54,625 nt of DNA from NCBI GenBank assembly GCA_000980495.1, contig LARN01000010.1, positions 1 to 54,625 on the forward strand, read 5' to 3'. The position numbers and the translations under genes were made by a program. A model generated the notes under the pieces. The model had not been told where the DNA came from. It saw only the letters and a list, made by a program, of their open reading frames with translations, and ran no database searches. This DNA comes from Acinetobacter sp. N54.MGS-139 (GTDB taxonomy: Bacteria; Pseudomonadota; Gammaproteobacteria; Burkholderiales; Burkholderiaceae_F). Positions 43,399 to 54,625 of the stretch are shown here, piece after piece. How positions within the stretch are numbered: position 1 is the first letter of the stretch; each line of letters opens with the position of its first letter.

Positions 43399-45906
43399 AT
43401 GAAAGACGACATTCTTGTGAGAGGCGCTCGAGTTCACAATCTCAAAAACATGGATGTGGACATTCCGCTCAACGAACTGGTAGCGATCTCAGGTCTTTCC
43501 GGCTCCGGCAAGTCCTCTTTAGCTTTAGGCGTCCTTTATGCAGAAGGATCGCGCCGCTACTTAGAAGCGCTGTCTGCCTACACGCGCCGTCGTCTGACAC
43601 AAACTCAGGACGCCAAAGTCGATTCAGTAGAAAATATTCCGGCCGCGCTTGCTCTTCACCAAAGACCTTCAACACCGGATATCCGAAGCACGTTCGGAAC
43701 GCTGACGGAACTCTTTAATTCAATCCGTCTGATGTTCTCACGCCTCGGTTCTCACCGCTGTCCTAACGGGCATTATTTACCGCCGACGCCGGCTGTGGCG
43801 CTTGGACAAAAACTCAAATGTCCTGTCTGCGGTGTTGAGTTTGATGCACCGAGTGCTGAGGACTTTTCTTTCAACAGCTCCGGTGCTTGCCCGACCTGCG
43901 GCGGAACCGGAATCGCTGTCACGGTCAATCGGGCAAGTCTGGTGCCAGATGAATCGCTGAGCATTGACGATGGCGCGGTTAAACCTTGGGGTACCCTCAT
44001 GTGGTCGTTGATGACGGAAGTCTGCAAAGCCATGGGTGTCAGAACCGATATTCCGTTCAAAGATTTAACGCCGGAAGAAAAGAAAACCGTCTATGACGGA
44101 CCGGCCGTTAAGAAGCACATCGTCTATACCAACAAAGGAAGCGGTCAAGCTGTTCCTTTGGACTTTACTTATTTCAATGCCGTTCGTACGGTTGAGAACG
44201 CACTCTCGAAAGTTAAAGACGAGAAAGGCATGAAGCGCATTGAGAAGTTCCTGACGAAGGGGCCATGCCCCGCCTGCCACGGAACTCGCTTTAATGAGAG
44301 GGCGCTGTCAACGAAACTCATGGGCAAGAACATCGCCGAGGTCTGTGCGATGACTCTTTCAGAGCTTGTTGTATGGGTTCAGAAGATCCCCGGACAAATG
44401 CCTTCTGAGATAGAGGAAATGGCTCAGAGTATCGTCAATGAGTTCTTAAGGACCGCCGAGAGACTGACAAATCTCGGTCTGTCTTATTTATCTTTGGACA
44501 GAGCGGGAAGTACGCTTTCCAACGGTGAGCTTCAAAGAGTCCAAATTTCTCGCGCGGTCAGAAGCGACACAACCGGTGTGCTTTACGTACTCGATGAACC
44601 TTCAATCGGACTTCATCCCTACAACGTGGACGGGTTAATGAAGATCGTTCGCGAGTTGGTTGATCGTAAGAACTCTGTCGTCCTCGTTGACCATGATCCG
44701 AGAATTTTGATGGATGCGGACCAATTGATTGAAATCGGTCCCGGCGCCGGCAAAGAGGGCGGCCGAATCGTTACACAGGGAACACCTTTAGAAGCCGAGA
44801 AGAATCCTCATTCTTTAATCGGTCCGTATCTGTCCGGAAAAGAATCTCTAAAAGTTCGCAGTCGAGCCACAGAAAAGGACATGTTTGAAAACGGCTCTAT
44901 CAGAATTAAGACAAAGCCGTTCTATACCGTCAAAGCATTAGACGTCTCCATTCCTAAAGGACGAATGATTGCTGTCACCGGCGTCTCAGGTTCGGGTAAA
45001 ACTTCTCTGGCTATTGAGTGTCTGGTGCCTGCGCTTCAGGCAGTTATTCAAGGCACAAAACTTCCTGAGCATGTGGATTCGATCGAGGCTAAGGGTATTC
45101 AATCCGTTAAAGTCATTGACTCCAAGCCGATTGGTGCGAACGTTCGCTCTACCGTTGCTACTTATGACGGCGTATTTGATGACTTGCGGAAACTATTTGC
45201 AAGAACTGCCGATGCCAAGGCAAAGGGTCTTACGGCTGGAGACTTTTCATACAACACGGGCAAATTGCGCTGTCCGGTATGTGACGGAACCGGCATTATC
45301 ACGATGGATGTTCAGTTCCTTCCGGATGTCGATACGATCTGTCCGAGTTGCGGAGGCTCCCGATACGGAAAAGACGCTTATGACATCCTTTGGAAGAGCA
45401 AGGAAAAAGATTCCGTGTCGGTTTCTCTGCCGGGTCTGCTGAAGCTCACAGTAGAAGAAGCAGCCGGAATCCTGCATGAAGAAACGAAAATCGCTAAACA
45501 GCTCAAGATCCTACAGGACCTCGGTGTGTGTTACCTGACGCTCGGGGAAGCTACGCCTGCCTTATCCGGCGGAGAAGCCCAAAGACTGAAGCTTGCTTAC
45601 GAAATGGAAACACCTCAGCAAGGCTCGGTATTCGTTTTCGATGAACCGACGATCGGCCTGCACCCTCAGGATGTTAAAAAACTGGTATTGATTTTTGATC
45701 ATCTGATTCAGTTAGGCGCGACGGTGATCGTCATCGAGCACGACTTAGAACTCGTCACAAACTGCGATTACATTATTGACATGGGGCCGTGGGGCGGAAC
45801 GGAAGGAGGCCGAGTCGTTGTTGAAGGCACACCTGAAGCAGTGGCTGCAACCTCGGAAAGCATTACCGGTAGATATCTGAAACAAGAGCTGGCTGAAGAC
45901 AAGTAG
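43399..45906 (+). CDS. UvrA-paralogue ABC ATPase
   Basis: An 835-aa UvrA-like protein. Two ABC ATPase halves have Walker A GLSGSGKSS and GVSGSGKTS, signature regions LSNGELQRVQISRA and LSGGEAQRLKLAYE, and Walker B YVLDEPSIGLHP and FVFDEPTIGLHP. Zinc-finger CxxC pairs lie at CPVCG/CPTCGG and CPVCDGTG/CPSCGG. It is about 100 residues shorter than true UvrA (about 940). The missing part is where UvrA holds its UvrB-binding and insertion domains, so it resembles UvrA2-type paralogues tied to DNA damage tolerance or drug resistance. Ends with TAG. Confidence 0.88.
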   Translation: MKDDILVRGARVHNLKNMDVDIPLNELVAISGLSGSGKSSLALGVLYAEGSRRYLEALSAYTRRRLTQTQDAKVDSVENIPAALALHQRPSTPDIRSTFGTLTELFNSIRLMFSRLGSHRCPNGHYLPPTPAVALGQKLKCPVCGVEFDAPSAEDFSFNSSGACPTCGGTGIAVTVNRASLVPDESLSIDDGAVKPWGTLMWSLMTEVCKAMGVRTDIPFKDLTPEEKKTVYDGPAVKKHIVYTNKGSGQAVPLDFTYFNAVRTVENALSKVKDEKGMKRIEKFLTKGPCPACHGTRFNERALSTKLMGKNIAEVCAMTLSELVVWVQKIPGQMPSEIEEMAQSIVNEFLRTAERLTNLGLSYLSLDRAGSTLSNGELQRVQISRAVRSDTTGVLYVLDEPSIGLHPYNVDGLMKIVRELVDRKNSVVLVDHDPRILMDADQLIEIGPGAGKEGGRIVTQGTPLEAEKNPHSLIGPYLSGKESLKVRSRATEKDMFENGSIRIKTKPFYTVKALDVSIPKGRMIAVTGVSGSGKTSLAIECLVPALQAVIQGTKLPEHVDSIEAKGIQSVKVIDSKPIGANVRSTVATYDGVFDDLRKLFARTADAKAKGLTAGDFSYNTGKLRCPVCDGTGIITMDVQFLPDVDTICPSCGGSRYGKDAYDILWKSKEKDSVSVSLPGLLKLTVEEAAGILHEETKIAKQLKILQDLGVCYLTLGEATPALSGGEAQRLKLAYEMETPQQGSVFVFDEPTIGLHPQDVKKLVLIFDHLIQLGATVIVIEHDLELVTNCDYIIDMGPWGGTEGGRVVVEGTPEAVAATSESITGRYLKQELAEDK

Positions 45907-45999
45907 TGCAGCGGGAAATTTCGCAAGAAGTCTTTTGCGGTAAAGCATATTTTTAGAAAATATCAGAAAATATGACAAAGAATTTTTGAGTGTTTTTTC

Positions 46000-47454
46000 A
46001 TGGAAACAGATCTCTTCGGAATTCCTGACTCGCCTGATACAACTAAAAACGCTGCGACTGAAGCCGCCAAAGCGACCCGTAAAACTGCACCTAAAGATCA
46101 GGCGTCGCCTTTGGCGGAACGCCTTCGTCCTAAAACAATTGACGAAGTCGTGGGACAAAAGCATCTTCTCGGCCCCGGAAAACCGTTGAGAAGCGCGTTT
46201 GAAAACGCTCATCCTCACTCTATGATTTTGTGGGGCCCTCCCGGCGTCGGCAAAACTACACTTGCCAGATTGATGGCCGATGCTTTCGGGCTTCCGTTCA
46301 TTTCGATTTCTGCCGTGCTCGGCGGAGTGAAGGATATTCGTGATGCAGTAGAAAAGGCCACGGCGAACAGAGAAAGGACTGGACGTTCAACCGTCGTTTT
46401 TGTGGATGAAGTCCATCGGTTTTCTAAGAGCCAGCAGGACGCTTTCCTGCCCCATGTGGAAAGCGGACTCTTCACTTTCATCGGTGCAACCACAGAAAAC
46501 CCGAGTTTTGAAGTAATTTCAGCGCTTTTGTCTCGCTCCACGGTTTATGTGCTTGAGTCCCTCAAGGACGAAGACTTAAAAGAGCTGCTTGAGCGAGCTC
46601 TTGAAAGAGAGTATACGGGCCTTAAAGTAAATGAAGAGGCCGAGAAAATCCTCATCGGACTTGCTGACGGTGACGCGAGACGCTTCCTGAACGCTCTGGA
46701 AGTCTCCGCCACGATGGCAAAAGACCGAGGCATTAAGGTCATTGACGAGAAATTCGTCCGTGCAGCGCTGCCCGCAACCATTCGCCGATTTGATAAAGGC
46801 GGCGACAATTTTTACGACCAGATATCGGCACTGCACAAATCGGTGCGAGGGTCTGATCCGGATGCCGCTTTGTATTGGATGTGCCGTATGCTCGACGGAG
46901 GCGTGGACCCTTTATACATCGCACGCCGCTTAATGCGGATGTCGATCGAAGATATCGGTTTGGCAGATCCCCGCGGAATGGAAATCACAACCAACGCCGT
47001 CGATATCTACGAAAGACTCGGTTCGCCCGAAGGGGAGCTGGCTTTAGCTAATGCCGTGGTTTATTTGGCCTGTGCACCGAAGTCGGTCTCGGTTTACAAG
47101 GCATTTAACAAGATGAGAGCTTTTGTGAAGCAGGACGGAACGCGTCCCGTTCCGATGCACATTCGCAACGCGCCCACAAAGCTCATGCAAAAAGTCGGAA
47201 ACGGCGCCGGCTATCGTTATCCGCCGGATGAACCGGGCTCTTTTGCCGCCGGCGTCAAATACTTTCCGGATGATATGGATGAGATTCGGGTCTACAAGCC
47301 GTCGCCTAGAGGCCTCGAGATCAAGATCGGAGAAAAACTCGCTCAGCTTCATGCTTTGAACGAAGAGGCCAGAAGAAGCGGCGATATGCCTAAAGGCAGA
47401 AGCGTTGGGACCAAACAGGCCAGTGAGCCGGATCCCAACATTCATACGGAATAG
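46000..47454 (+). CDS. rarA: Replication-associated recombination protein RarA
   Basis: A 484-aa AAA+ ATPase of the RarA/MgsA/WRNIP1 family, with Walker A GPPGVGKTT, Walker B VFVDEVHRFSK, sensor 1 IGATTENPSFEV, and the C-terminal tetramerisation domain with AALYWMCRMLDGG and ARRLMRMSIEDIGLADP. It acts at stalled replication forks. It carries a longer N-terminus (about 30 residues) than E. coli RarA (447 aa) and a polar tail. Ends with TAG; shares a terminator with cysK. Confidence 0.95.
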   Translation: METDLFGIPDSPDTTKNAATEAAKATRKTAPKDQASPLAERLRPKTIDEVVGQKHLLGPGKPLRSAFENAHPHSMILWGPPGVGKTTLARLMADAFGLPFISISAVLGGVKDIRDAVEKATANRERTGRSTVVFVDEVHRFSKSQQDAFLPHVESGLFTFIGATTENPSFEVISALLSRSTVYVLESLKDEDLKELLERALEREYTGLKVNEEAEKILIGLADGDARRFLNALEVSATMAKDRGIKVIDEKFVRAALPATIRRFDKGGDNFYDQISALHKSVRGSDPDAALYWMCRMLDGGVDPLYIARRLMRMSIEDIGLADPRGMEITTNAVDIYERLGSPEGELALANAVVYLACAPKSVSVYKAFNKMRAFVKQDGTRPVPMHIRNAPTKLMQKVGNGAGYRYPPDEPGSFAAGVKYFPDDMDEIRVYKPSPRGLEIKIGEKLAQLHALNEEARRSGDMPKGRSVGTKQASEPDPNIHTE

Positions 47455-47461
47455 GAGCATA

Positions 47462-47481
47462 AGCCCCGCGAATGCGGGGCT
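47462..47481. terminator. Bidirectional terminator rarA/cysK
   Basis: AGCCCCGC-GAAT-GCGGGGCT, a perfect 8-bp stem between two converging genes. Confidence 0.75.
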
Positions 47482-47499
47482 CGGCTTGGTCATTACTGA

Positions 47500-48426
47500 T
47501 TAGGCAAACATTTCGCTGGAGAGGTAACGGTCTCCGCTGTCGGGGAGGACGACAACTATATTTTTGCCTTTATTTTCAGGAAGCTTGGCGAGTTTTGTTG
47601 CGGCAGCCAAAGCGGCGCCGGCAGAAATGCCGACTAAGAATCCTTCTTCTCTGGGCAGCGCTTTGCCGGCTTCATAGGCTTCTTCGGTATTGATCTTCAT
47701 GATTTCATCAATGACCTTTGTATTCAAAGTGTCAGGGATGAAACCGGCCCCGATGCCTTGGAGTTTATGGGGACCGGCAGGTTCTCCGCTGATGACGGCA
47801 GAAGTGTCAGGTTCGACTGCAGCAACCTTGATATTCGGATTCTGAGATTTCAGATACTTACCAACGCCGGAAATCGTTCCGCCGGTGCCGACGCCTGCGA
47901 CAAAGATATCAACTTTACCTTCCGTGTCTCTCCATATCTCCGGACCCGTTGTCTTGAAATGTGTTTCAGGGTTGACGGGGTTCACAAACTGCCCCGGAAT
48001 GATGCTGTTGGGAATGGATTTCGCGAGTTCCTCGGCTTTTTCTATAGAGCCTTTCATGCCTTTCTTACCGTCAGTAAGGACGAGTTCGGCACCGTAGGCT
48101 TTAAGCAGGTTGCGGCGCTCGACGCTCATGGTTTCCGGCATCGTCAGGATGATGCGCAGGCCTCTCGCGGCAGCAGCTGCGGCTAAGCCGATGCCGGTGT
48201 TGCCGCTGGTCGGTTCAATGATGACGGTTTCGCGGTTAAGTTTGCCGGCTTTTTCAGCGGCATCCAGCATGGCAAAACCGACGCGGTCTTTGACAGATCC
48301 GGCAGGATTGAAATATTCAATTTTGGCCAGGATGTTTGCTCCAAGACCGCGTTTGGCGGCATAACGGTTCAGTTGAACGAGAGGCGTATTGCCGATGAGT
48401 TCTCTGATGGATTGATGGATAGCCAT
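47500..48426 (-). CDS. cysK: Cysteine synthase A (O-acetylserine thiol-lyase)
   Basis: A 308-aa PLP enzyme. The Schiff-base lysine lies in FNPAGSVKDRVG (about residue 45), the substrate loop TSGNTG at 71-76, and the PLP phosphate loop GVGTGGTISG near 176. It makes cysteine from O-acetylserine and sulphide. Length and motifs are those of CysK rather than CysM. The C-terminus (PDSGDRYLSSEMF) is typical. Single gene. Confidence 0.95.
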   Translation of the reverse strand: MAIHQSIRELIGNTPLVQLNRYAAKRGLGANILAKIEYFNPAGSVKDRVGFAMLDAAEKAGKLNRETVIIEPTSGNTGIGLAAAAAARGLRIILTMPETMSVERRNLLKAYGAELVLTDGKKGMKGSIEKAEELAKSIPNSIIPGQFVNPVNPETHFKTTGPEIWRDTEGKVDIFVAGVGTGGTISGVGKYLKSQNPNIKVAAVEPDTSAVISGEPAGPHKLQGIGAGFIPDTLNTKVIDEIMKINTEEAYEAGKALPREEGFLVGISAGAALAAATKLAKLPENKGKNIVVVLPDSGDRYLSSEMFA

Positions 48427-50405
<1,979 letters not shown>

Positions 50406-50423
50406 TTCATTTCGTTGAATTGT

Positions 50424-50449
50424 GACGCTGCTTCGGCAGCGTCTTTTTT
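50424..50449 (+). terminator. Intrinsic terminator of serS
   Basis: GACGCTGC-TTCG-GCAGCGTC followed by seven T residues. Confidence 0.9.
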
Positions 50450-50461
50450 ACCTGAAAGAAA

Positions 50462-51469
50462 ATGAAAGAAGACCTCCCCACCATCGCCATCCTCGGTACC
50501 GGCGGTACGATCGCCGGGAAAGCCGGATCTGCCTCTGCAACAACCGGCTATGTTCCGGGTTCTGCCACTGTTGAAGATCTTTTAGCCTCTGTCCCCGGGT
50601 TAGAAGACATCGCCAACCTTAGCTCTGTCCAAGTTTCCAATATCGGTTCTGAGGATATGACCGATGAAATTTGGGCTCGATTAGTTAAAGAAACAGAAAG
50701 CCAGCTCAAGGATCCGGAAGTCACCGGTGTTGTTATTACGCACGGTACGGATACTTTGGAAGAAACAGCTTTCATGCTCAATCAAGTATTGAAGAGCGAG
50801 AAGCCAGTTGTTCTAGTCGGTTCTATGAGGCCTGCAACTTCGATTTCTGCCGACGGTCCCATGAATCTTCTGAATGCTGCAAAGGTGGCAGCATCTCCGG
50901 AAGCAAAAGACAAGGGCGTTTTGGTCGTTCTTAACGACGAAATCCACGGCGCCAGAGACGTCACAAAAACCAATACCACGAATTGCGACACCTTTGCTTC
51001 TCCTCGCTTAGGCGCGCTCGGGTTTATTACCGGCGGAAGAGTTTCTTTCTTTAAAGAAAGTGCCCGACCCCATACGCTCAAAACACCGTTTACTTCCGAT
51101 CTTCTGTCTGACCACAAAGATCTTCCGATTGTCGACATCATTTATGCGCACTCGAACGGCGACGGACGTTTAATTAAGGCGGCCGTTCAATCCGGCGCTA
51201 AGGGAATTATTTATGCCGGAATGGGCAATGGTTCCATTCATTGCAAAGATTTGCCGGAACTTGAGAAGGCATTGGAAGAAGGCATTCCGGTTGTTCGTGC
51301 TTCCCGCTGCGGCAGCGGAGAAGTGGTTGATTCTTCCCCTGAATGGACAGAAGCCGGCATGATCAACGCCGGAACTTTGAATCCTCAGAAGGCGAGAGTG
51401 CTGCTTCAGCTGTGTTTGGCCGCAGGCTACTGCCATGAAAAAACAGCGGAAGTGTTCTTGAACGCATAA
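50462..51469 (+). CDS. ansB: L-asparaginase, type II-like
   Basis: A 335-aa enzyme of the asparaginase/glutaminase family. The two catalytic-threonine motifs are TGGTIAG (residues 13-19) and VITHGTDTLEETA (about 91-103, with the Thr-Asp-Lys-type triad continuing at the conserved GSMRPATS). There is no signal peptide, so it is predicted cytoplasmic even though the sequence is closer to the periplasmic type II class. It hydrolyses asparagine to aspartate, which could feed the anaerobic aspartate-fumarate route. A hairpin terminator follows. Confidence 0.9.
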   Translation: MKEDLPTIAILGTGGTIAGKAGSASATTGYVPGSATVEDLLASVPGLEDIANLSSVQVSNIGSEDMTDEIWARLVKETESQLKDPEVTGVVITHGTDTLEETAFMLNQVLKSEKPVVLVGSMRPATSISADGPMNLLNAAKVAASPEAKDKGVLVVLNDEIHGARDVTKTNTTNCDTFASPRLGALGFITGGRVSFFKESARPHTLKTPFTSDLLSDHKDLPIVDIIYAHSNGDGRLIKAAVQSGAKGIIYAGMGNGSIHCKDLPELEKALEEGIPVVRASRCGSGEVVDSSPEWTEAGMINAGTLNPQKARVLLQLCLAAGYCHEKTAEVFLNA

Positions 51470-51523
51470 CTCGCAAGCTATTACTACACGAGTTAAAAAA
51501 TCAAAAATTGAAGAAGTCTTGAG

Positions 51524-51553
51524 GCTCAGGGAATTTTAACGAATTTCCTGAGC
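51524..51553 (+). terminator. Terminator of the asparaginase gene
   Basis: GCTCAGGGAATT pairs with AATTTCCTGAGC (one G-T wobble), followed by TTTT. Confidence 0.7.
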
Positions 51554-51628
51554 TTTTACTACTAAAGATTTACTACGGAAAAACCGAAGACTGAGAGGTT
51601 ATAGCGCTTTCAAGAAGTGCCAAAAAGG

Positions 51629-51649
51629 ACCGGCGCCTAAAGCGCCGGT
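51629..51649 (-). terminator. Terminator of ilvD
   Basis: ACCGGCGC pairs with GCGCCGGT around a five-base loop; the A run to its left is a T tract on the minus strand. Confidence 0.75.
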
Positions 51650-51662
51650 TCGAATCACTCGA

Positions 51663-53321
51663 TTAGCTTAAAACAGCTCCGGAAGTACCGGAAGAAACAA
51701 GCTTGGCGTATCTCGCTAAGTAGCCGGTCGTGATCTTCGGCTGGCGAGGCTTCCAGTTCTTGCGGCGTTCTTCCAAAACTTCATCCGAAACTTCAAGGTC
51801 GAGCTTGTGTTCGGGGATGTTGATGGAGATGATGTCGCCTTCTTCAATCAAACCGATCGGGCCGCCCAGTGCTGCTTCAGGAGAAACGTGACCGATAGCT
51901 GCACCGCGGCTGGCTCCGGAGAAGCGGCCGTCGGTAATCAAAGCAACGGTAGAACCTAAACCGGCGCCCATGATGGCGGAAGTCGGGGAAAGCATTTCGC
52001 GCATGCCGGGACCGCCCTTCGGACCTTCGTAGCGAATAACCACAACATCTCCGTCTTTGATATTGCCGCCCCAAATAGCCGCAATGGCTTCTTCTTCAGA
52101 ATCGAAGACACGAGCCGGTCCTTTATGGACAAGCATTTCAGGAGCAACAGCGGAACGCTTCACGACGGAACCTTCAGGGGCGAGGTTGCCGAAGAGGGCG
52201 GCAATACCGCCGGTTTCACTGTAAGGTTTGTCGACCGGACGAATGATTTCTTCGTCTTTGTTTTCTGCGTCGGCAATGTTTTCAGCAACCGTCTTGCCAG
52301 TAACGGTCATGAGGTCTGTCTTGAGCAGTCCTTTCTTATCAAGCTCTTTCATTACGGCAGGAATACCGCCGGCTTCGTTGAGTTCTTCAATAAAGTGGGG
52401 GCCGGCCGGAGAGAGATGGCAAAGATTCGGTGTTTTTTCCGAGATTTCATTTGCCAAGTGCATGTCGAGCTTGTAGCCGCATTCATGAGCAATAGCCGGC
52501 AGATGCAGCATGGAGTTCGTCGAGCAGCCTAAAGCCATATCAACCGTCATGGCGTTCAGGAAGGCATCGTAAGTCATGATGTCGCGCGGACGAATATTCT
52601 TTTCCAGAAGTTCCATCACTTTCATACCGGCCTTTTTAGCCAGACGGATGCGGGCGCTCTGAACAGCAGGAATCGTGCCGTTGCCCGGTAGGCCCATACC
52701 CAAAACTTCGGTCAGGCAGTTCATGGAGTTTGCTGTGAACATGCCGGAGCAAGAACCGCAGGACGGACAGCATTTCTGTTCAATTTCCGTCAGTTTCTTG
52801 GCATCAATCTTCCCTGCCTTGTAAGCGCCGACCCCTTCGAAGGCGGATACAAGAGAGAGCTTCTTCTTACCGATGATGCCGGCGCTCATTGCGCCGCCGG
52901 AAACAAGAATAGTCGGAATATTCAAACGAGCGGCAGCCATCAAAAGACCTGGAACGTTCTTGTCGCAGTTAGGAACCATGACCAAAGCGTCAAAAGCATG
53001 GGCAATAGCCATTGCTTCGGTACTGTCTGCGATCAGTTCACGGCTGACGAGAGAATACTTCATGCCTTCGTGTCCCATTGCGATACCGTCGCAGACGGCA
53101 ATAGCCGGGAAGACGATAGGAACACCGCCGGCAAGGGCAACGCCTTGTTTAACAGCGTCAACGATCTTGTCCAGATTCATATGTCCCGGAACGATGTCGT
53201 TCTGGGAGCTCACGATACCGATGAGAGGTTTTTGGATTTCTTCATCGGTTAATCCCAGTGCATAGAGAAGGGAGCGGTGGGGGGCGGCCTGAGGACCAAC
53301 TTTTATTTTGTCACTGCGCAT
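51663..53321 (-). CDS. ilvD: Dihydroxy-acid dehydratase
   Basis: A 552-aa iron-sulphur dehydratase of the IlvD/Edd family. Cluster cysteines lie in NCDKNVPG and in [20 protein letters not shown]. The C-terminal domain has [12 protein letters not shown] and [15 protein letters not shown]. It converts dihydroxy-isovalerate and its homologue to the keto acids of valine and isoleucine synthesis. Normal length, single gene with its own terminator. No other ilv genes are present. Confidence 0.95.
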   Translation of the reverse strand: MRSDKIKVGPQAAPHRSLLYALGLTDEEIQKPLIGIVSSQNDIVPGHMNLDKIVDAVKQGVALAGGVPIVFPAIAVCDGIAMGHEGMKYSLVSRELIADSTEAMAIAHAFDALVMVPNCDKNVPGLLMAAARLNIPTILVSGGAMSAGIIGKKKLSLVSAFEGVGAYKAGKIDAKKLTEIEQKCCPSCGSCSGMFTANSMNCLTEVLGMGLPGNGTIPAVQSARIRLAKKAGMKVMELLEKNIRPRDIMTYDAFLNAMTVDMALGCSTNSMLHLPAIAHECGYKLDMHLANEISEKTPNLCHLSPAGPHFIEELNEAGGIPAVMKELDKKGLLKTDLMTVTGKTVAENIADAENKDEEIIRPVDKPYSETGGIAALFGNLAPEGSVVKRSAVAPEMLVHKGPARVFDSEEEAIAAIWGGNIKDGDVVVIRYEGPKGGPGMREMLSPTSAIMGAGLGSTVALITDGRFSGASRGAAIGHVSPEAALGGPIGLIEEGDIISINIPEHKLDLEVSDEVLEERRKNWKPRQPKITTGYLARYAKLVSSGTSGAVLS

Positions 53322-53373
53322 TCTTTTAATTACCTATGTAACGATGTGATTTTTAAGAATAATATCGTTTGCT

Positions 53374-53862
53374 TTACACGATTCTGCGGTATCCGACGAT
53401 CTTGTTTTTCCAGTAGACACCGGAGAGACTTTCCATTCGGACATAACCGCCGGAAGAGGGTGCATGAAGGAAGCGCCCTTTATCAGCGACCAAGCCTGTG
53501 TGGAGTCGTCGGCCGATCCTGAAAACAACAATATCGCCCTGCCGGGCGTTGCGGGCAGCCACCCATTTGCCGGCTTTTGATTGAGCGGCGGTGTGGCGGG
53601 GAACGGTAATTCCGTGTTTGCCGTAAGCCCAGAAAATGAGACCCGAACAGTCAAAACCGTCCGAGGGAGAAGCTTTCCCGTATTTATATTTTGCTCCGTA
53701 CTGACTCATTGCGGTTCTGAGGACTTTTGATCCTTCTGAGTTGTCATAGGAGACGGGCTGATAGCTATAACGATCAGAGGAGAACATAGAACAGCCGGAA
53801 AGAAAGGAGGAAACTGAAGCCAAAAGGATCAGTTTTCTTCGCGTCATGAGCTGTTCAAGCAT
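53374..53862 (-). CDS. NlpC/P60-family cell-wall peptidase lipoprotein
   Basis: A 162-aa lipoprotein (lipobox FLSGC) with an NlpC/P60 domain. The catalytic Cys is in SDGFDCSGLIFWAYGK, the His in RIGRRLHTGLVAD, and a third polar residue in FLHAPSSGG. It cleaves peptidoglycan stem peptides, probably anchored in the outer membrane like Spr/MepS. ATG 53862 is used (AAGGAG ten bases upstream); a TTG at 53865 is closer to usual spacing and may be the real start. The preceding arginine-lysine pair suits the lipoprotein signal. Confidence 0.88.
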   Translation of the reverse strand: MLEQLMTRRKLILLASVSSFLSGCSMFSSDRYSYQPVSYDNSEGSKVLRTAMSQYGAKYKYGKASPSDGFDCSGLIFWAYGKHGITVPRHTAAQSKAGKWVAARNARQGDIVVFRIGRRLHTGLVADKGRFLHAPSSGGYVRMESLSGVYWKNKIVGYRRIV

Positions 53863-54029
53863 CAATTTGGAACTCCTTCGGGTCTTATTTTAGATACGAT
53901 TCTAAAATTTTATACGATGCACAATGTGAAAACGGATTGCGGTAGGATCAATTCATTTGCCGCGGGTAAATCCGCATCAAAATTTAGTTGCCTCTGAAGG
54001 AATTTGGAAAACGCCAAGTACAAAAAGAA

Positions 54030-54050
54030 ATTGCCGCGTAAAGCGGCAAT
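54030..54050 (-). terminator. Terminator of the last gene
   Basis: ATTGCCGC pairs with GCGGCAAT; flanking A's serve as a T tract on the minus strand. Confidence 0.7.
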
Positions 54051-54077
54051 CCCAAACACGATTAAGTGTTCAAATTA

Positions 54078-54434
54078 TTATTTAGCAGGAGCTTCTTCTT
54101 TTTTGGCTTCTGCTTTAGCGGCCGGGGCCTGCTCCTGAACCATAACAGTAGAGAGCTGGCAAAGACGCATATGGAAGTCGTCGGCTTTGGCCGGGTCGAT
54201 GGGCAGACCGCCGTCAGTGAAGACCTTCAGGACTTTGTTGAAGTCTGCGAAGATGTCGCCGCGAGCGAAAGTGTGTTCGTGATGACCGCCGATCATGTCA
54301 ATCCAAGCAAAAGTAACGGTGAAAACGTTGTCTTTGCGTTCGAATCCGAGGAAAGAAACGTCGCCGGGATTCATTTTTGCTTTTAACTGCTCAGGGGGGA
54401 CCGAGGCTTTAACATTGCCGAGAGGTGCTGTCAT
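54078..54434 (-). CDS. Hypothetical protein with GGHHEH motif
   Basis: A 118-aa soluble protein without signal peptide. A central IDMIGGHHEHTFARGD segment has three histidines that could bind metal, and the C-terminus is a low-complexity Ala/Lys/Glu/Pro tail (APAAKAEAKKEEAPAK). AGGAG six bases before the ATG makes the start secure. No family recognised. It is the last gene before the right-hand repeat, about 90 bases away. Confidence 0.75.
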   Translation of the reverse strand: MTAPLGNVKASVPPEQLKAKMNPGDVSFLGFERKDNVFTVTFAWIDMIGGHHEHTFARGDIFADFNKVLKVFTDGGLPIDPAKADDFHMRLCQLSTVMVQEQAPAAKAEAKKEEAPAK

Positions 54435-54526
54435 TTTTACTCCTTTCTAAAATGAATCGTTATCTTATTTCAACTGATTCAAAAATACAATTTTTTTCAA
54501 AAGGGTAAGCGTTTTCTCTCACTCAC

Positions 54527-54622
54527 TCGTGAATTTCCAGCGGTTTCCTACTCTCGACGCCAAGAAGCTCGTTAACGCCCCAAAAATGTCAGCACATCAT
54601 CGAGGGATTTGCCACTTTTAGA
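54527..54622. repeat. 96-bp terminal inverted repeat, right copy (probable IS end)
   Basis: The exact reverse complement of 1-96, with three further bases of the repeat before the window ends. The putative transposase tail would run on the minus strand here. So the two elements point in opposite directions, each with its 3' end facing inward. Confidence 0.85.
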
Positions 54623-54625
54623 TAG

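Overview
The window reads as a contig from a low-to-mid GC Gram-negative bacterium. The evidence is a porin of the betaproteobacterial type with a C-terminal Phe, a Tat-exported flavoprotein reductase beside a small tetraheme cytochrome, TonB/ExbBD, lipoproteins, YgjV and YccF membrane proteins, and Fur boxes. The mix is reminiscent of gut Burkholderiales (Sutterellaceae such as Sutterella/Parasutterella). That placement is inferred from memory of such genomes, not from a search.

Both ends carry the same 96-bp sequence in opposite orientation (1-96 and 54527-54622). It probably marks copies of one insertion sequence at which assembly stopped. The left 8 kb is accessory in character. It holds small unknown genes, a DUF1778-like antitoxin gene overlapping an unknown partner, a frameshifted LysE exporter, a 36-residue protein before a membrane protein, a HAD phosphatase, and a two-gene unit of a PLD-helicase-DUF3427 protein and a NUDIX hydrolase. 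At 8.0-19 kb there is a small HMA metal-binding protein, an IclR regulator with YgjV, and a divergent respiratory cluster (flavoprotein, tetraheme cytochrome, porin). The flavoprotein has two in-frame amber codons and the porin a frameshift. LysR, two CYTH-type proteins, a DASS anion symporter, an unknown two-helix membrane protein and a decayed second copy of the porin 3' end follow.

The centrepiece (21.9-31.2 kb) is a Fur-box-preceded, tightly packed ten-gene unit: HutW/ChuW-type radical SAM protein, TonB-dependent receptor, ECF transporter (S, T and a double ATPase), HutX, flavodoxin, ExbB, ExbD and TonB. It looks like a complete anaerobic haem uptake and degradation pathway in which an ECF transporter replaces the usual BtuCD-like inner-membrane permease. 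An ABC-2 exporter pair diverges from it. A promoter-to-terminator non-coding RNA candidate and tRNA-Ser(UGA) follow.

The right half is mostly housekeeping: an amino-acid ABC transporter (permease broken), two entericidin-like lipoproteins, two paralogous small secreted proteins, PutP, MoaA, a RibD-C-like reductase, an ACT protein, two damaged aldo/keto reductases, a secreted alpha/beta hydrolase, a UvrA paralogue, RarA, CysK, SerS, asparaginase, IlvD, an NlpC/P60 lipoprotein and an unknown small protein.

A recurring theme is gene damage: at least eight broken genes or remnants are visible, mainly in transport, redox and porin functions. TAG still ends several intact genes, so this looks like gene erosion rather than codon reassignment, although single-base assembly errors cannot be excluded.
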